A stretch of 63,210 nucleotides of DNA from Clostridia bacterium (GCA_017460395.1 JAFUBA010000106.1:1-63210); one strand, 5' to 3'; positions 30,569-41,777 are shown, numbered from the stretch's first letter. Translations and numbers: made by a program. Notes: generated from the sequence alone by a model not told the origin.

Positions 30569-31461
30569 CAGTCCCTGTCCTCCCGGAGATCATGGACATA
30601 ATGGGCCGTAAAGAGGCTCTTTAAAGGGATCACGGGAAGCAGCAGGACGAGTGCCGCGGCGCCGCAGATGAGCAGTGCCCGCCTCGGGGAGGGGATGGTG
30701 AGGCCGCCTGCTGACACCGTGGTCAGGGACGTCACAAGCTTCATGATATAGCTCCCAAGGCTCCACCCGGCCACCAGGAGAAAGGGGAGGAGCACCACAA
30801 GGGAGAGGATATGGGTCCGGATGACACCGAAGCGGTGGCCCCGGATCAGCTTCCTTTCCTGAAGTGCCGCTTCATGCCGCCGCCCGGAGTGGAAAGCAAG
30901 GCCAAACAGGAAGGGCAGAAGAGTTAACAGATAAATGCCAAACACCTTTGCACCGCCCACGATGAAGTCCCCGTTTCCAATCAGGGAAAGCTGCATCATG
31001 ACGCTCACCACGTCCGTCTGGCCCACCACCGTGTCACCAAAGGCGATCCTGTAGCCCCAGAGTGTCGCCGCAATGAAGGGTGATGCCCAGAGACACAGGA
31101 GCAGGCCCCGTCCGATCCCCTGAAGAAGGTGTCTTCCGTATCCCTTTGCGGAGATGAGCTGCGGCGAGAGAAGGCCGCGGCCCTCGATGCCCTCCTGGTA
31201 GCATGCTGCCGCGTTCTGCCTCAGGTGCGGGACAAGCGCCAGCCAGAGGACAGGCGTGAGAAGGGCAAGGAAGGCTGTGTCTTTTCTTAAAAGAAACAGG
31301 AGGGGCATAAAGCAGATCACACGGAGCATCACTTCCACCATGAGAAAATCCATGGTCTCTCCGAAATGCTGCTTATATGAGGAAAAGGCCTCCCGCATGG
31401 CCCGTCCTGCCGTCGCGTTTGTTTTCTTATTTTCTGTATTATTTGATGTATGTTTTGACAT
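30568..31461 (-). CDS. Polytopic membrane protein, unknown function
   Basis: The 297-residue product has about six hydrophobic helices after a polar N-terminus. Family not recognised; it resembles the DUF975-type integral membrane proteins only in topology. The stop shares a base with the rsuA start, and it is 19 bases downstream of the MATE exporter gene in a minus-strand run of seven genes. It ends in LFTAHYVHDLREDRD. Confidence 0.6.
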   Translation of the reverse strand: MSKHTSNNTENKKTNATAGRAMREAFSSYKQHFGETMDFLMVEVMLRVICFMPLLFLLRKDTAFLALLTPVLWLALVPHLRQNAAACYQEGIEGRGLLSPQLISAKGYGRHLLQGIGRGLLLCLWASPFIAATLWGYRIAFGDTVVGQTDVVSVMMQLSLIGNGDFIVGGAKVFGIYLLTLLPFLFGLAFHSGRRHEAALQERKLIRGHRFGVIRTHILSLVVLLPFLLVAGWSLGSYIMKLVTSLTTVSAGGLTIPSPRRALLICGAAALVLLLPVIPLKSLFTAHYVHDLREDRD

Positions 31462-31480
31462 CAGTCTGTTCCTCCGCTGT

Positions 31481-32869
31481 TTATTCTGTCTTTTCGAGGG
31501 CTGCCTCCGCAGTCCTCAGTTTTTTCCGTCCGAGCGTCAGATAGCACGCCATGTGAATCATGAACGTGAGTCCCCAGGAGATGGGGTAGGAGATATACAG
31601 GACCTGCAGTGTATGGTACTCAGGTACCTGGAAGATGGTCATGATATAGGCGATCCGGAAAAGGCATGCCCCGCACAGGGACACGATCATGGGCATCACG
31701 GAGTAGCCAAGGCCCCGCATCTGTCCGACCATGACATCCATCATGCCGCAGAGAAAATAGGTCGGCAGGATGATGCCCATGCGAAGAAGTCCGTAACGGA
31801 TCACCTCAGGGTCCGTGTTATAGATGGACAGGAGCTGTTTTCCAAAGGCCAGGAAGATCAGGCCCAGCGCGAGTCCGATGGTTGCCACCGTGCCAAGGCA
31901 GTTCCACATGACCTTCCGCACCCGGTCATACTTTGCAGCGCCCCAGTTCTGGGAGGCAAAGGTCAGATCCGCCTGATGAATGCTGTTCATCGCGGTGTAG
32001 ACGAAACCCTCCAGGTTGGAGGCCGCCGCGTTGCCCGCCATGGCGGTGGACTGGAAGGAGTTGACAGAGGACTGGATCAGGACGTTGGAGAGGGAAAAGA
32101 GCGTCCCCTGAAGGCCCGCCGGAAGTCCGACCCGGGCAATCTGTCCGAGCGTGCCTTTTTCGATGTGAAGCTTCTTCAGGTTCAGATGAATCATGCCTTC
32201 GGAGCGCATCAGGCAGATGATCACCAGGACCATGCTGATCACCTGACTTGCCACCGTCGCGATGGCTACCCCCGCCACATCCATGTGAAAGACAATAACC
32301 AGAAGGAGATTGAGCAGCACGTTGACCGCACCCGAGATGGTCAGGTAGTACAGCGGCCGCCTGGTATCACCCACGGCCCTCAGGATCGCGGCGCCAAAGT
32401 TATAGAGCATGTTGGCCGGCATGCCGAGAAAATAGATGCGGATATAGATGGTGGCAAGATCGATCACATCCTCCGGGCTGTCCATGAGGCGAAGCAGCGG
32501 CCTTGCCGTCACAAACCCGAAGATGCCCACCACCACGCCCGCCACCAGTGCGATGGTGATGGACGTATGAACCGCATCCTGTGCCTTCCGGATTTCCCCT
32601 GCACCGTAGGACCTCGCCACCACCACCGAGGCGCCGACGCTCAATCCCATGAACAGATTCACGATGAGATTGATCAGGCTCCCCGTGGACCCCACGGCCG
32701 CGAGGGACGCAGAGCCCGCAAACTGGCCTACCACCACGATGTCGGCGGCATTGTAGAGCAGCTGCAGAATGCCGGTGAGCATCAGCGGCCCCGAGAATGC
32801 CAGGATCTTCGGCAGCAGGGCCCCTGTGGTCATATCCATCTCATAGCGTCTTCCTGCACGCTTTTGCAT
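31481..32869 (-). CDS. MATE-family efflux transporter
   Basis: A 462-residue, twelve-helix cation-antiporting exporter. MATE hallmarks include an N-terminal DMTTGALLPKILAFSGPLMLTG segment, LYNAADIVVVGQF, and the mirrored repeat around GFVYTAMNSIHQADLTF. It is likely DinF/NorM-like and would export toxic compounds or metabolites; the substrate cannot be read from sequence. AGGTAG precedes ATG 32869, which lies six bases after the upstream gene. Confidence 0.92.
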   Translation of the reverse strand: MQKRAGRRYEMDMTTGALLPKILAFSGPLMLTGILQLLYNAADIVVVGQFAGSASLAAVGSTGSLINLIVNLFMGLSVGASVVVARSYGAGEIRKAQDAVHTSITIALVAGVVVGIFGFVTARPLLRLMDSPEDVIDLATIYIRIYFLGMPANMLYNFGAAILRAVGDTRRPLYYLTISGAVNVLLNLLLVIVFHMDVAGVAIATVASQVISMVLVIICLMRSEGMIHLNLKKLHIEKGTLGQIARVGLPAGLQGTLFSLSNVLIQSSVNSFQSTAMAGNAAASNLEGFVYTAMNSIHQADLTFASQNWGAAKYDRVRKVMWNCLGTVATIGLALGLIFLAFGKQLLSIYNTDPEVIRYGLLRMGIILPTYFLCGMMDVMVGQMRGLGYSVMPMIVSLCGACLFRIAYIMTIFQVPEYHTLQVLYISYPISWGLTFMIHMACYLTLGRKKLRTAEAALEKTE

Positions 32870-32875
32870 ACAAAA

Positions 32876-33952
32876 CTACCTCGCAATATTTGATGTGAGT
32901 TCCAGGGATGTGATACACGGGCTCACATACAGCCGCCCCTTTTCAAGTCCGTAGATCCCGCTGGCAGACAGTCCCGGGGAGATATACTGGGCGATGCCCC
33001 CGGGATAGCCCATGCCCTGCACGAGGCTGTCGTCGGGAAAAAAGCCAAGGTCCGGCACGTACAGGGCACCGACCCCAGGGATCCTCCACTGTCCGCCGGC
33101 GTAATGTCCGGCCAGCACAAGGGCCGAGGAGCGCAGGGAGAAGACCGAATTCTTATCGCTCCAGGAGAGCATGGTTTTGACATAGTCCTCCGTCAGCGGC
33201 ACATGGGTAACGGCGATCTGTATATCGCTCTTCTCCATGCTCCTGATCTTTTCCCGGATGCTGGCAATCCGATTCAGCTGATATTCCGCCACCCGCCGGT
33301 AGGCTGCCTGGTCCTCCTGGAGCTGCGAGCCGGAAAAGCGGGAGAGTGTATTCCTGTACTGGGTCTCCATCATGTCAAGGTCCAGGGAATAGAGCATTTC
33401 CGGCACGAGCCACAGCCGTGCCCTGCCGTTTCTCCCCCGGGTAAAGAGGACCGGTTCATCCAGTATCTCGATACCGGACTCCACCGCCGCATACGCCCAG
33501 TCTGCGTAGGCTGTCAGGTTTCCGTGGGCGTAGGTGTCAAGGTAGTCCGGATCCTCATCGCCCTGAATGAGGTACTTCGGCGTATCCGGGAACAGCCCCG
33601 CGATCTCCAGAAGCGGCTTTACATTTCCGCTCTTTCCCACCATGTCACCGGTAAAGACGATGCAGGACCAGACCCTGTTCCCGATGGCCTGGCGGATCAT
33701 GTCCGTGAGGCCCTCCCGTCCCTGAAGGTCGCTGAACTGCAAAATGGCAAAACCCTCCAGGTCCTCCGGGAGGTTTGCAATGGTGACAGGCTCCCGAATG
33801 TACCTGAGACGATGGGAGGAGATAAAGTTTGTGGCCGCCACAAACAGGATCAGGACGATCAGAATCACGAGAAAGGCCCGAAAGAACGGACCCGATCTTC
33901 TTTTATTGAGATCCGTCGCAAAAATGTACTGATTTCTGCCACGTCGATTCAA
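32876..33952 (-). CDS. Membrane-anchored metallophosphoesterase-like protein with a degenerate active site
   Basis: The 358-residue protein has one transmembrane anchor (about 24-44) and a calcineurin-like phosphoesterase fold. The usual metal ligands are only partly kept: the first motif is SDLQ (DxH expected, His replaced by Gln77), GD at 102-103 is present, GNHD is replaced by GDED (131-134), THVP keeps its His250, and GHxH is GHYA (282-285), losing the second His. The extracytoplasmic domain may therefore be non-catalytic or use different metal coordination. The start is a TTG at 33952 with GGTGAG upstream. It heads a minus-strand run through the acyltransferase. Confidence 0.75.
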   Translation of the reverse strand: MNRRGRNQYIFATDLNKRRSGPFFRAFLVILIVLILFVAATNFISSHRLRYIREPVTIANLPEDLEGFAILQFSDLQGREGLTDMIRQAIGNRVWSCIVFTGDMVGKSGNVKPLLEIAGLFPDTPKYLIQGDEDPDYLDTYAHGNLTAYADWAYAAVESGIEILDEPVLFTRGRNGRARLWLVPEMLYSLDLDMMETQYRNTLSRFSGSQLQEDQAAYRRVAEYQLNRIASIREKIRSMEKSDIQIAVTHVPLTEDYVKTMLSWSDKNSVFSLRSSALVLAGHYAGGQWRIPGVGALYVPDLGFFPDDSLVQGMGYPGGIAQYISPGLSASGIYGLEKGRLYVSPCITSLELTSNIAR

Positions 33953-34124
33953 GCGCTCACCGCCATTTTTGTAGAGGTTTCGGGCATGATCTCAACAGGA
34001 CAAAACCTTCTTTACTGCCAAAGCGTGATTTTCCCGCCTCATGTCCCGATGAATTATAGCGGATTTCACGCAAAACAGGAACATCCAAGCCCGGAAAAAC
34101 CGCGGGCTGAGCAAAATTCACAGC

Positions 34125-34153
34125 TTTACAGAATTTCCCCCGCATGTTATACT
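34125..34153 (+). promoter_or_regulatory. Probable sigma-A promoter of the leuS T-box leader
   Basis: TTTACA (34125-34130), a 17-base spacer and TATACT (34148-34153). Transcription would begin near 34160, giving a leader of about 280 bases that contains the T-box. Confidence 0.65.
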
Positions 34154-34155
34154 TC

Positions 34156-34398
34156 CCGGCGATCCCGTGAAGGGGAACGCTCCGCATGGATGCTTTTCAG
34201 AGAGCTGCCGCAAGGTGCAAGGCAGCAGATTCTGCGGCGCCGCTCGCCCCGGAGGAACCGGAAGAGATTCCGGCGGTGCGCCCGATATCGCGCAGAGAAA
34301 AGTGGGCAGTATTTCCTGCCAAGCAGAGTGGTACCGCGGAACAGCCGTTTCGTCTTTGCAGACCCGTCCAAGGTCTGAAAGATGGGTCGGTGTTTTTT
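34156..34398 (+). promoter_or_regulatory. T-box riboswitch leader of leuS
   Basis: The region between promoter and leuS has T-box landmarks: AGAGAG in the stem I region (34198-34204), the conserved T-box AGAGTGGTACCGCGG (34325-34339), and an overlapping intrinsic terminator (GACCCGTC at 34361, GATGGGTC at 34381, then a T-run). TGGT in the T-box would pair with an ACCA tRNA end, which fits a leucine tRNA with discriminator A. Uncharged tRNA-Leu would stabilise the antiterminator and switch leuS on. The specifier codon was not assigned with confidence. Confidence 0.9.
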
Positions 34399-34443
34399 AT
34401 TGTTTTCATGCATCACCATGATTTATCCAGGAGGAAGCTTTTT

Positions 34444-36861
<2,418 letters not shown>

Positions 36862-36867
36862 TTTTTC

Positions 36868-36892
36868 GGCTCCCCCCATCCGGCGGGGAGCC
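36868..36892 (+). terminator. Intrinsic terminator of leuS
   Basis: A perfect 8-base stem (GGCTCCCC / GGGGAGCC) with a 9-base loop is followed by TTCTTC, six bases after the stop codon. Confidence 0.75.
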
Positions 36893-36976
36893 TTCTTCAC
36901 CTCTGATTCGTTGAATTCCATGAATCCAGATTCTTGTTTTCTCTGTTCCTGTTTCCGCCCCGGAGGTCGATCCACG

Positions 36977-37822
36977 ATGAAATGTATGATTGCCCGCGTC
37001 CTTGTTCCGCTCCTGACCCTGCTCCTTCTCTTCTCCCTGGCCTTCGCCGACACGCAGAAGGCGGAGGTCATCGAAATGCAGGACGGGAAGTATGTAAAAA
37101 CGGAGAGCGACTATATCCGCCTGTCCATGGAGTTTGAGGGGGAGGCTGCGCTGTCCCTGGAGATCAGAAACAGCAAGGGCCAGCTGACCTATCAGAAGGA
37201 TCTTGGAACATGGGAGGATTCCTTCCTCTCCGAGAGCATCTATCTCAAGTCCGAGGATACGGCCTCCGTCTACGACATCACCGTGTGGGCCGGGAACCAG
37301 GCCTGCAGCATCCGGGTGGAAAAGGTCCTCCCGCACGTCCACCAGCAGAGAGCCTGCGCCATAGGACTTCCTGTCTCTTCCATGAAAAAGACCCAGTCGT
37401 GGCAGTCTGTGACCTTCCTGGATCTGAGAGACCCCTCCGTCTATCCCCTGCGCTTTCCTCTGCATGCCAGCGGCTCCTTCACCCTGGGTGAGGCGGTGTT
37501 TGAACTGAAAAAGGGCAAGCTGACCGTGCATGTGGATTTTCTTGCGGAAAGTGACTGCACCATAGAAAAGTCCGCCGTGCAGATTGCCCTCACCAGCGTC
37601 GACGCCCTTGCGTTTGATACCAAATCCTTCCACGGCCTGAAGGGAAACCTGGACAAGGCCGTGGATGTCTCGGCAGCCTCCATCGTGTGTGTCTATCTCC
37701 CGCTGACCGTTTCCTATCTGCCCGAGTCCCTGCCTGCAAGTCCTGACTCCATCGAGTGTCCGGGACAGATGCAGCTGTGGAAGGAATTGCAGGAGATCAC
37801 GGACAGTCAGAGCAACGGCTGA
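36977..37822 (+). CDS. Secreted protein of unknown function
   Basis: The 281-residue product has a clear signal peptide (about 1-24, LLLLFSLAFA). The mature part has no recognised domain, is rich in short beta-prone segments (LSMEFEGEAALSLEIRNS and similar), and ends in SQSNG. GGAGGT lies eight bases before ATG 36977; the frame is open further upstream but overlaps the leuS terminator. Possibly a wall-associated or substrate-binding protein; there is no lipobox Cys at the cleavage site. It is a lone gene between two terminators. Confidence 0.7.
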   Translation: MKCMIARVLVPLLTLLLLFSLAFADTQKAEVIEMQDGKYVKTESDYIRLSMEFEGEAALSLEIRNSKGQLTYQKDLGTWEDSFLSESIYLKSEDTASVYDITVWAGNQACSIRVEKVLPHVHQQRACAIGLPVSSMKKTQSWQSVTFLDLRDPSVYPLRFPLHASGSFTLGEAVFELKKGKLTVHVDFLAESDCTIEKSAVQIALTSVDALAFDTKSFHGLKGNLDKAVDVSAASIVCVYLPLTVSYLPESLPASPDSIECPGQMQLWKELQEITDSQSNG

Positions 37823-37875
37823 TCGATCTGGAAAGAATTTCCAATTATTTTTTCTGAATTTCCTGATTCCAAGGA

Positions 37876-37911
37876 AAGTCCGCCTGCTTTCAGCAGATGC
37901 GGACTTCTTTT
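37876..37911 (+). terminator. Intrinsic terminator of the secreted-protein gene
   Basis: A perfect 8-base stem (AAGTCCGC / GCGGACTT), extended inside by CTGC/GCAG, is followed by CTTTT. Confidence 0.85.
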
Positions 37912-38067
37912 CGATTGACTTTCCATTTCCTTTTGCTATACTTCATGCGCGTTTCATAGATCTTCTGGTTCGCGAACCTGATCAGATACGCCATGTGCGC
38001 CTGCACGTGACCTCCTGAAGGGTTGTTTTGGCCGGATAGAATGAACGTTCTCCAGCATTTTGCCAAG

Positions 38068-38090
38068 TTTTTGTCAAAATCCGACAAAAA
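38068..38090. promoter_or_regulatory. Palindromic candidate operator upstream of the AraC-family regulator
   Basis: Perfect 8-base arms TTTTTGTC / GACAAAAA around 7 bases lie 33 bases before the regulator's start codon, in a 301-base gap that otherwise holds only the terminator at 37876. Position and symmetry suggest autoregulation or an operator for another dimeric regulator. Confidence 0.45.
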
Positions 38091-38123
38091 ATTGACCAGA
38101 GTAATTTAACCGGAGGTAATCCC

Positions 38124-39020
38124 ATGGCTTCGTACCTCTTTCAGACTCAGCAACCCGGTGCACTGCTCGTGGAGGGGTGGCATAAACCCGGCGATCTCAC
38201 CGTGGCCAGTGGCGCCTGGATCGACACTGCTGGAAATGCCATGCTGGAAAAGGGCACCTATCACCTGAATCCTCATCCCCAGTACGTCTGGGTCTGTGTG
38301 GACTCGGGCGTCATGGTTCTTCACTGGCAGGACCGCGTGATTGAGCTGGGTGAACATGACACATGTATTCTTCCCGCCGGCGATACGCCCTGCTATCTGA
38401 CGGTGAGCGAAAAGGCCGTCATGATGTGGATCTCCTTCCAGGGACCGCTTGCCGCCATGGTGGTGCGCAAGCTCGGTGCACTGCTTCATATCCCGCTTCG
38501 TCAGGTGGCCCTGCCCAGTCAGAACTACCTCGCCAAACAGATCGTGCAGGTCGTTGTCCGCCATTCCGGCACCGAGAATGCCACCTATCAGCTGCAGCAC
38601 CTGATGTATGGCCTTCTGGCCAGCCAGTGGGGTCATCCGGTGGCCATGGACGGCATGCTCAGCCATGAGATTGCCAAGGTGGTGGATGCGCTGCGCGCCT
38701 GTCAGTACAAGGATAATCTGTCCCTGTCCGACATGGCCGCCATTTCCCGTATGCCTCTGGAGACCTTCCGCAAGCGTTTTGTCAGCGAGGTCGGCATGCC
38801 GCCGCTGAGCTACGTGCTCCACTGCAAGATGGAGCGTGCCAAGGAGCTGTTGCGGGATCAGGATCTCTCCGTGCGTGAGACCGGCATCGAGGTGGGTATG
38901 AAGGATCCCTACCACTTCTCCAAGCAGTTCAAGAACATCGTGGGCATCTCGCCCTCCGCCTTCATGAAGCAGGCAAGCCTGGCAGACAAGGGCAAGGCAA
39001 AGAAAAGAAAGAAATCATAA
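38124..39020 (+). CDS. AraC-family transcriptional regulator with cupin-like sensor domain
   Basis: The 298-residue protein has an N-terminal cupin-like domain (about 10-110, including VIELGEHDTCILPAGDTPCY) and a C-terminal double helix-turn-helix (about 195-285: SLSDMAAISRMPLETFRKRF and VRETGIEVGMKDPYHFSKQF). The ligand is unknown. GGAGG precedes the ATG. The neighbours (secreted protein, xpt) give no firm target; the palindrome at 38068 suggests it controls itself. It is closed by the long terminator at 39021. Confidence 0.9.
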   Translation: MASYLFQTQQPGALLVEGWHKPGDLTVASGAWIDTAGNAMLEKGTYHLNPHPQYVWVCVDSGVMVLHWQDRVIELGEHDTCILPAGDTPCYLTVSEKAVMMWISFQGPLAAMVVRKLGALLHIPLRQVALPSQNYLAKQIVQVVVRHSGTENATYQLQHLMYGLLASQWGHPVAMDGMLSHEIAKVVDALRACQYKDNLSLSDMAAISRMPLETFRKRFVSEVGMPPLSYVLHCKMERAKELLRDQDLSVRETGIEVGMKDPYHFSKQFKNIVGISPSAFMKQASLADKGKAKKRKKS

Positions 39021-39066
39021 TTCAAACCTAAAAATTCCCCCGATCGGGGGAATTTTTAGGTTTGAA
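39021..39066. terminator. Long perfect bidirectional terminator between araC-type gene and xpt
   Basis: Two perfectly complementary 21-base arms (39021-39041 and 39046-39066) flank a GATC loop. The core is AAAAATTCCCCC / GGGGGAATTTTT. It serves both convergent genes. Confidence 0.92.
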
Positions 39067-39087
39067 GTTAAGGCTTCAGCCGCAGTT

Positions 39088-39672
39088 TTATGCTTCCTCG
39101 CTGCGCAGCACGATTTTTCCGTCCTCAATCGCGTCCACGATGGCCAGGCTGACAATCCGGATGCCTTCTGCCCGCAGGCGCTTTCCGCCCTCCTGGAATC
39201 CCTTCTCCACGCACACGGCCACGCCCACCAGCTCTGCCCTTGCCTGGCGGGCAATGCTGATGAGACCTTCCACCGCCTCGCCGTTGGCCAGGAAGTCGTC
39301 CACGATCAGGATCTTCATGCCTTCCTGCAGATAGTCCCGGCTGACCCGGATGGTATTCATCACCTGGTGTGTAAAGGAATATACCTGAGCCGTGTAGACA
39401 TCGGAGGACACGTTGGTCGTCTCGCCCTTCTTCGCAAAGATCACCGGAATGTTCCCGAAGGCCTGGGCTGCAGTGATACTGGTGGCAATGCCGCTGGCCT
39501 CCACCGTCAGAATACAGTCCACCTGGGCATCTGCAAACGCCTCATGGATGGCCTTTCCCATTTCGGTGGCAAGACCCACATCAATCCTGTGGTTGAGAAA
39601 ACTGTCCACCTTCACGACATCCTTGCCGATGCCGACACCATGTTCCTGAATCTCCCTCTCCAATTCCTTCAT
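39088..39672 (-). CDS. xpt: Xanthine phosphoribosyltransferase
   Basis: Salvages xanthine to XMP. The 194 residues include the PRPP-binding loop ILIVDDFLANGEAVEGL and VNHRIDVGLATEMGKAI-like N-terminal segments; the family is homodimeric and cytoplasmic. Bacillota xpt genes commonly carry a guanine riboswitch, but the 206-base leader here shows none of its conserved loops; instead an inverted repeat and PurBox-like sequence are present (39734-39862). Confidence 0.94.
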   Translation of the reverse strand: MKELEREIQEHGVGIGKDVVKVDSFLNHRIDVGLATEMGKAIHEAFADAQVDCILTVEASGIATSITAAQAFGNIPVIFAKKGETTNVSSDVYTAQVYSFTHQVMNTIRVSRDYLQEGMKILIVDDFLANGEAVEGLISIARQARAELVGVAVCVEKGFQEGGKRLRAEGIRIVSLAIVDAIEDGKIVLRSEEA

Positions 39673-39733
39673 GTCCGAAACCCCTCTCTGTCAAGTGCTG
39701 TCATTTATTCACAGCTGTTAAAAATCCTGTGAA

Positions 39734-39746
39734 AAAAACGAACAAT
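39734..39746. promoter_or_regulatory. PurBox-like sequence upstream of xpt
   Basis: AAAAACGAACAAT matches the Gram-positive PurR box AWWWCCGAACWWT at 12 of 13 positions. It lies about 60 bases before the xpt start, in the opposite orientation to the gene. A regulatory role is inference; purR is not in the window. Confidence 0.3.
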
Positions 39747-39816
39747 TGGAAACCATCCCTGATCCATGGAATATGATCATAGCCCATATCTTCCGAAAAC
39801 GGCTGGATATACTCTG

Positions 39817-39862
39817 CGAACGAATTCCGAATAAAATTATGAATTAATTCGAAATTCGTTCG
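39817..39862. other. Inverted repeat between argS and xpt
   Basis: Arms of 16 bases with one mismatch (CGAACGAATTCCGAAT at 39817-39832, complement at 39847-39862) and a 14-base loop. A T-run follows on plus only, so on minus it is a poor terminator for argS. Each arm contains CGAACGAAT, echoing the PurBox-like site, so it may be an operator. Confidence 0.5.
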
Positions 39863-39878
39863 TATTTTTTTATGTGTC

Positions 39879-41603
39879 TTACATCTTTTCTGGTGCGTCG
39901 ATGCCGATCAGATACAGGCCGCGCGCGATGACATCCCGTGCCGCCCGGGTCAGGGCCACCCTGGCCTTCACGGCCGCCGCATCCCCGTCGAGGATCCTGT
40001 GTTCATAGTAGAACTTGTTGTATGCCTGTGCAATGTCGGTGACCGCCCTCGTGATCATGGACGGCTCATATTTGTCCGCCGCATCCCGGATGACATCCGG
40101 GAAACGGGACAGAAGACGCAGAAGCGCCTGGGCCTCATCGTCCTGAAGATGCTCCCCGTGGAGCTCATCGCACACGACGCCGGCAGCCTCCGCCTTCCTC
40201 AGAAGGGAGCAGCACCTGGCATGGGTATACTGGACGTACGGGCCGCTCTCGCCGTCAAAGTTCAGCGCACGGTCCCATCTGAAGTCCATGTCCTTGATCC
40301 GGCTGTTGCTCAGATCCGCATACACCACAGCGCCGATACCCACCTGGCGTGCAATCTCCTCCTTGTTTTCAAGGTTCGGAGATTTCTCCTGGATGATGGA
40401 CAGCGCCTTCTCCACGGCCTGGTTGAGAAGATCTTCCAGGATGACCACGTTGCCCTTTCTCGTGGACAGCGCTTCCCCTTCGTAGGAAATCATACCGAAA
40501 GCCACATGCACGCAGTTTTTCGCCCACGCATAGCCCATCTTTTCCAGCACCCGGAATACCTGCCTGAAGTGCAGATCCTGCTGATAGGCCACCACATATA
40601 GGCACCTGTCGAAGTGATAGGTGTCCTGCCGGTAGATCGCGGCGGCAAGGTCGCGTGTGGCATACAGCGTCGTCCCGTCCTTTTTGAGGATCAGGCAGGG
40701 CGGCATGCCGTCATCTGTGAGATCCACCACCGAGGCGCCCTCCGAGACGGTCAGGAGCTGCTTTTCCTTCAGTTCATCCAGAACCCTGCCCATCTTGTCG
40801 TTATAGAAGCTTTCCCCGGCATAGCTGTCAAAGGTCACGCCCAAAAGCTCATACACCCTGGCGGTATCCTTCAGTGTCAGCTCCTTGAACCACTTGAAGA
40901 TCGACAGGGCTTCCTCGTCGCCGTCCTCAATCTTCTTAAACCACGCTCTTCCCTGGTCCTCCAGCTCCGGGTTCATCTCCGCTTCCTGGTGGAAACGGAC
41001 ATACAGCCGTGTCAGCTCATCCACGCCGCCCTTTTCCACGCTCTCCCTGTCGCCCCACAGTTTGTAAGCGCAGATCATCTTGCCGAACTGTGTTCCCCAG
41101 TCGCCCAGATGGTTGATACCCACCGTCTCATAGCCCAGAAAATCATAGATTCTCTTCAGACTGTGACCGATCATGGTGGTGGAAAGATGACCGATATGAA
41201 AACGCTTGGCAATGTTGATGGAGGAATAGTCAAGGCAGACCGTCTTTCCCTTTCCTTCATCGCCCCGGCCGAAATCGGACCCCGCCTCCAGGACAGCCTG
41301 CAGTGTCTTCTCTGCAAAATTCACCCTGTTCAGCCTGAAGTTCAGGTATCCGCCCGCAGCTTCTGCCGCCGCGATCTCACCCTTCTCCCAGGTCTCCGTC
41401 AGCTTCTTTGCGATCATGGGCGGTCCCATGTGCAGTACCTTGCTCAGGCGGAAGCAGGGAAAGGCATAATCACCCATCTCAGGGTTTGGCGGAACCTCCA
41501 GAAAACCCCTTATGCCCTTCGCGTCCGGAATGTCCTTTGCCTCCGGATAAGCAAGAAGAATCGTTTCATAAATAGCCCTGGAAAGGCTGGTCATCGTATC
41601 CAT
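39879..41603 (-). CDS. argS: Arginyl-tRNA synthetase
   Basis: A 574-residue class I synthetase. The HIGH motif is in IAKRFHIGHLSTTMIGHSL, the KMSKS equivalent in ALSTRKGNVV, and the C-terminal DALR anticodon-binding domain ends GLYLIGIDAPEKM. The N-terminal Add-1 domain is present (PPNPEMGDYAFPCF). Length is typical. No T-box was found in its 174-base upstream region. Confidence 0.97.
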   Translation of the reverse strand: MDTMTSLSRAIYETILLAYPEAKDIPDAKGIRGFLEVPPNPEMGDYAFPCFRLSKVLHMGPPMIAKKLTETWEKGEIAAAEAAGGYLNFRLNRVNFAEKTLQAVLEAGSDFGRGDEGKGKTVCLDYSSINIAKRFHIGHLSTTMIGHSLKRIYDFLGYETVGINHLGDWGTQFGKMICAYKLWGDRESVEKGGVDELTRLYVRFHQEAEMNPELEDQGRAWFKKIEDGDEEALSIFKWFKELTLKDTARVYELLGVTFDSYAGESFYNDKMGRVLDELKEKQLLTVSEGASVVDLTDDGMPPCLILKKDGTTLYATRDLAAAIYRQDTYHFDRCLYVVAYQQDLHFRQVFRVLEKMGYAWAKNCVHVAFGMISYEGEALSTRKGNVVILEDLLNQAVEKALSIIQEKSPNLENKEEIARQVGIGAVVYADLSNSRIKDMDFRWDRALNFDGESGPYVQYTHARCCSLLRKAEAAGVVCDELHGEHLQDDEAQALLRLLSRFPDVIRDAADKYEPSMITRAVTDIAQAYNKFYYEHRILDGDAAAVKARVALTRAARDVIARGLYLIGIDAPEKM

Positions 41604-41740
41604 CTTTCCTGATTACTCCTGTCTGTTTGTGATGCCACCGATCTTTTTTTCGTGTGACAAAAGGCATTATACCATGTGTTCTGCCTTCCATCTACATGGA
41701 AATTCGTTTTTTTCTTTCAAGACCTGTGGCCGATAAAGAC

Positions 41741-41776
41741 CATGCGGCGCATCCGAAAATGTGGATGCGCCGCATG
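41741..41776 (-). terminator. Terminator after the VanY-type carboxypeptidase gene
   Basis: A perfect 14-base stem (CATGCGGCGCATCC and complement) with an 8-base loop begins two bases beyond the stop codon; on minus it is followed by GTCTTTAT. Confidence 0.75.
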
Positions 41777-41777
41777 C

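Noticed and set aside
34186-34443. N-terminal extension of leuS
   Set aside because: The region is the T-box leader with terminator; the family start MKVAPYDPS with a ribosome binding site is at 34444.
39673-39878. Guanine riboswitch before xpt
   Set aside because: The minus-strand leader lacks the conserved junction and loop sequences; only a vague TATATCC match was seen.
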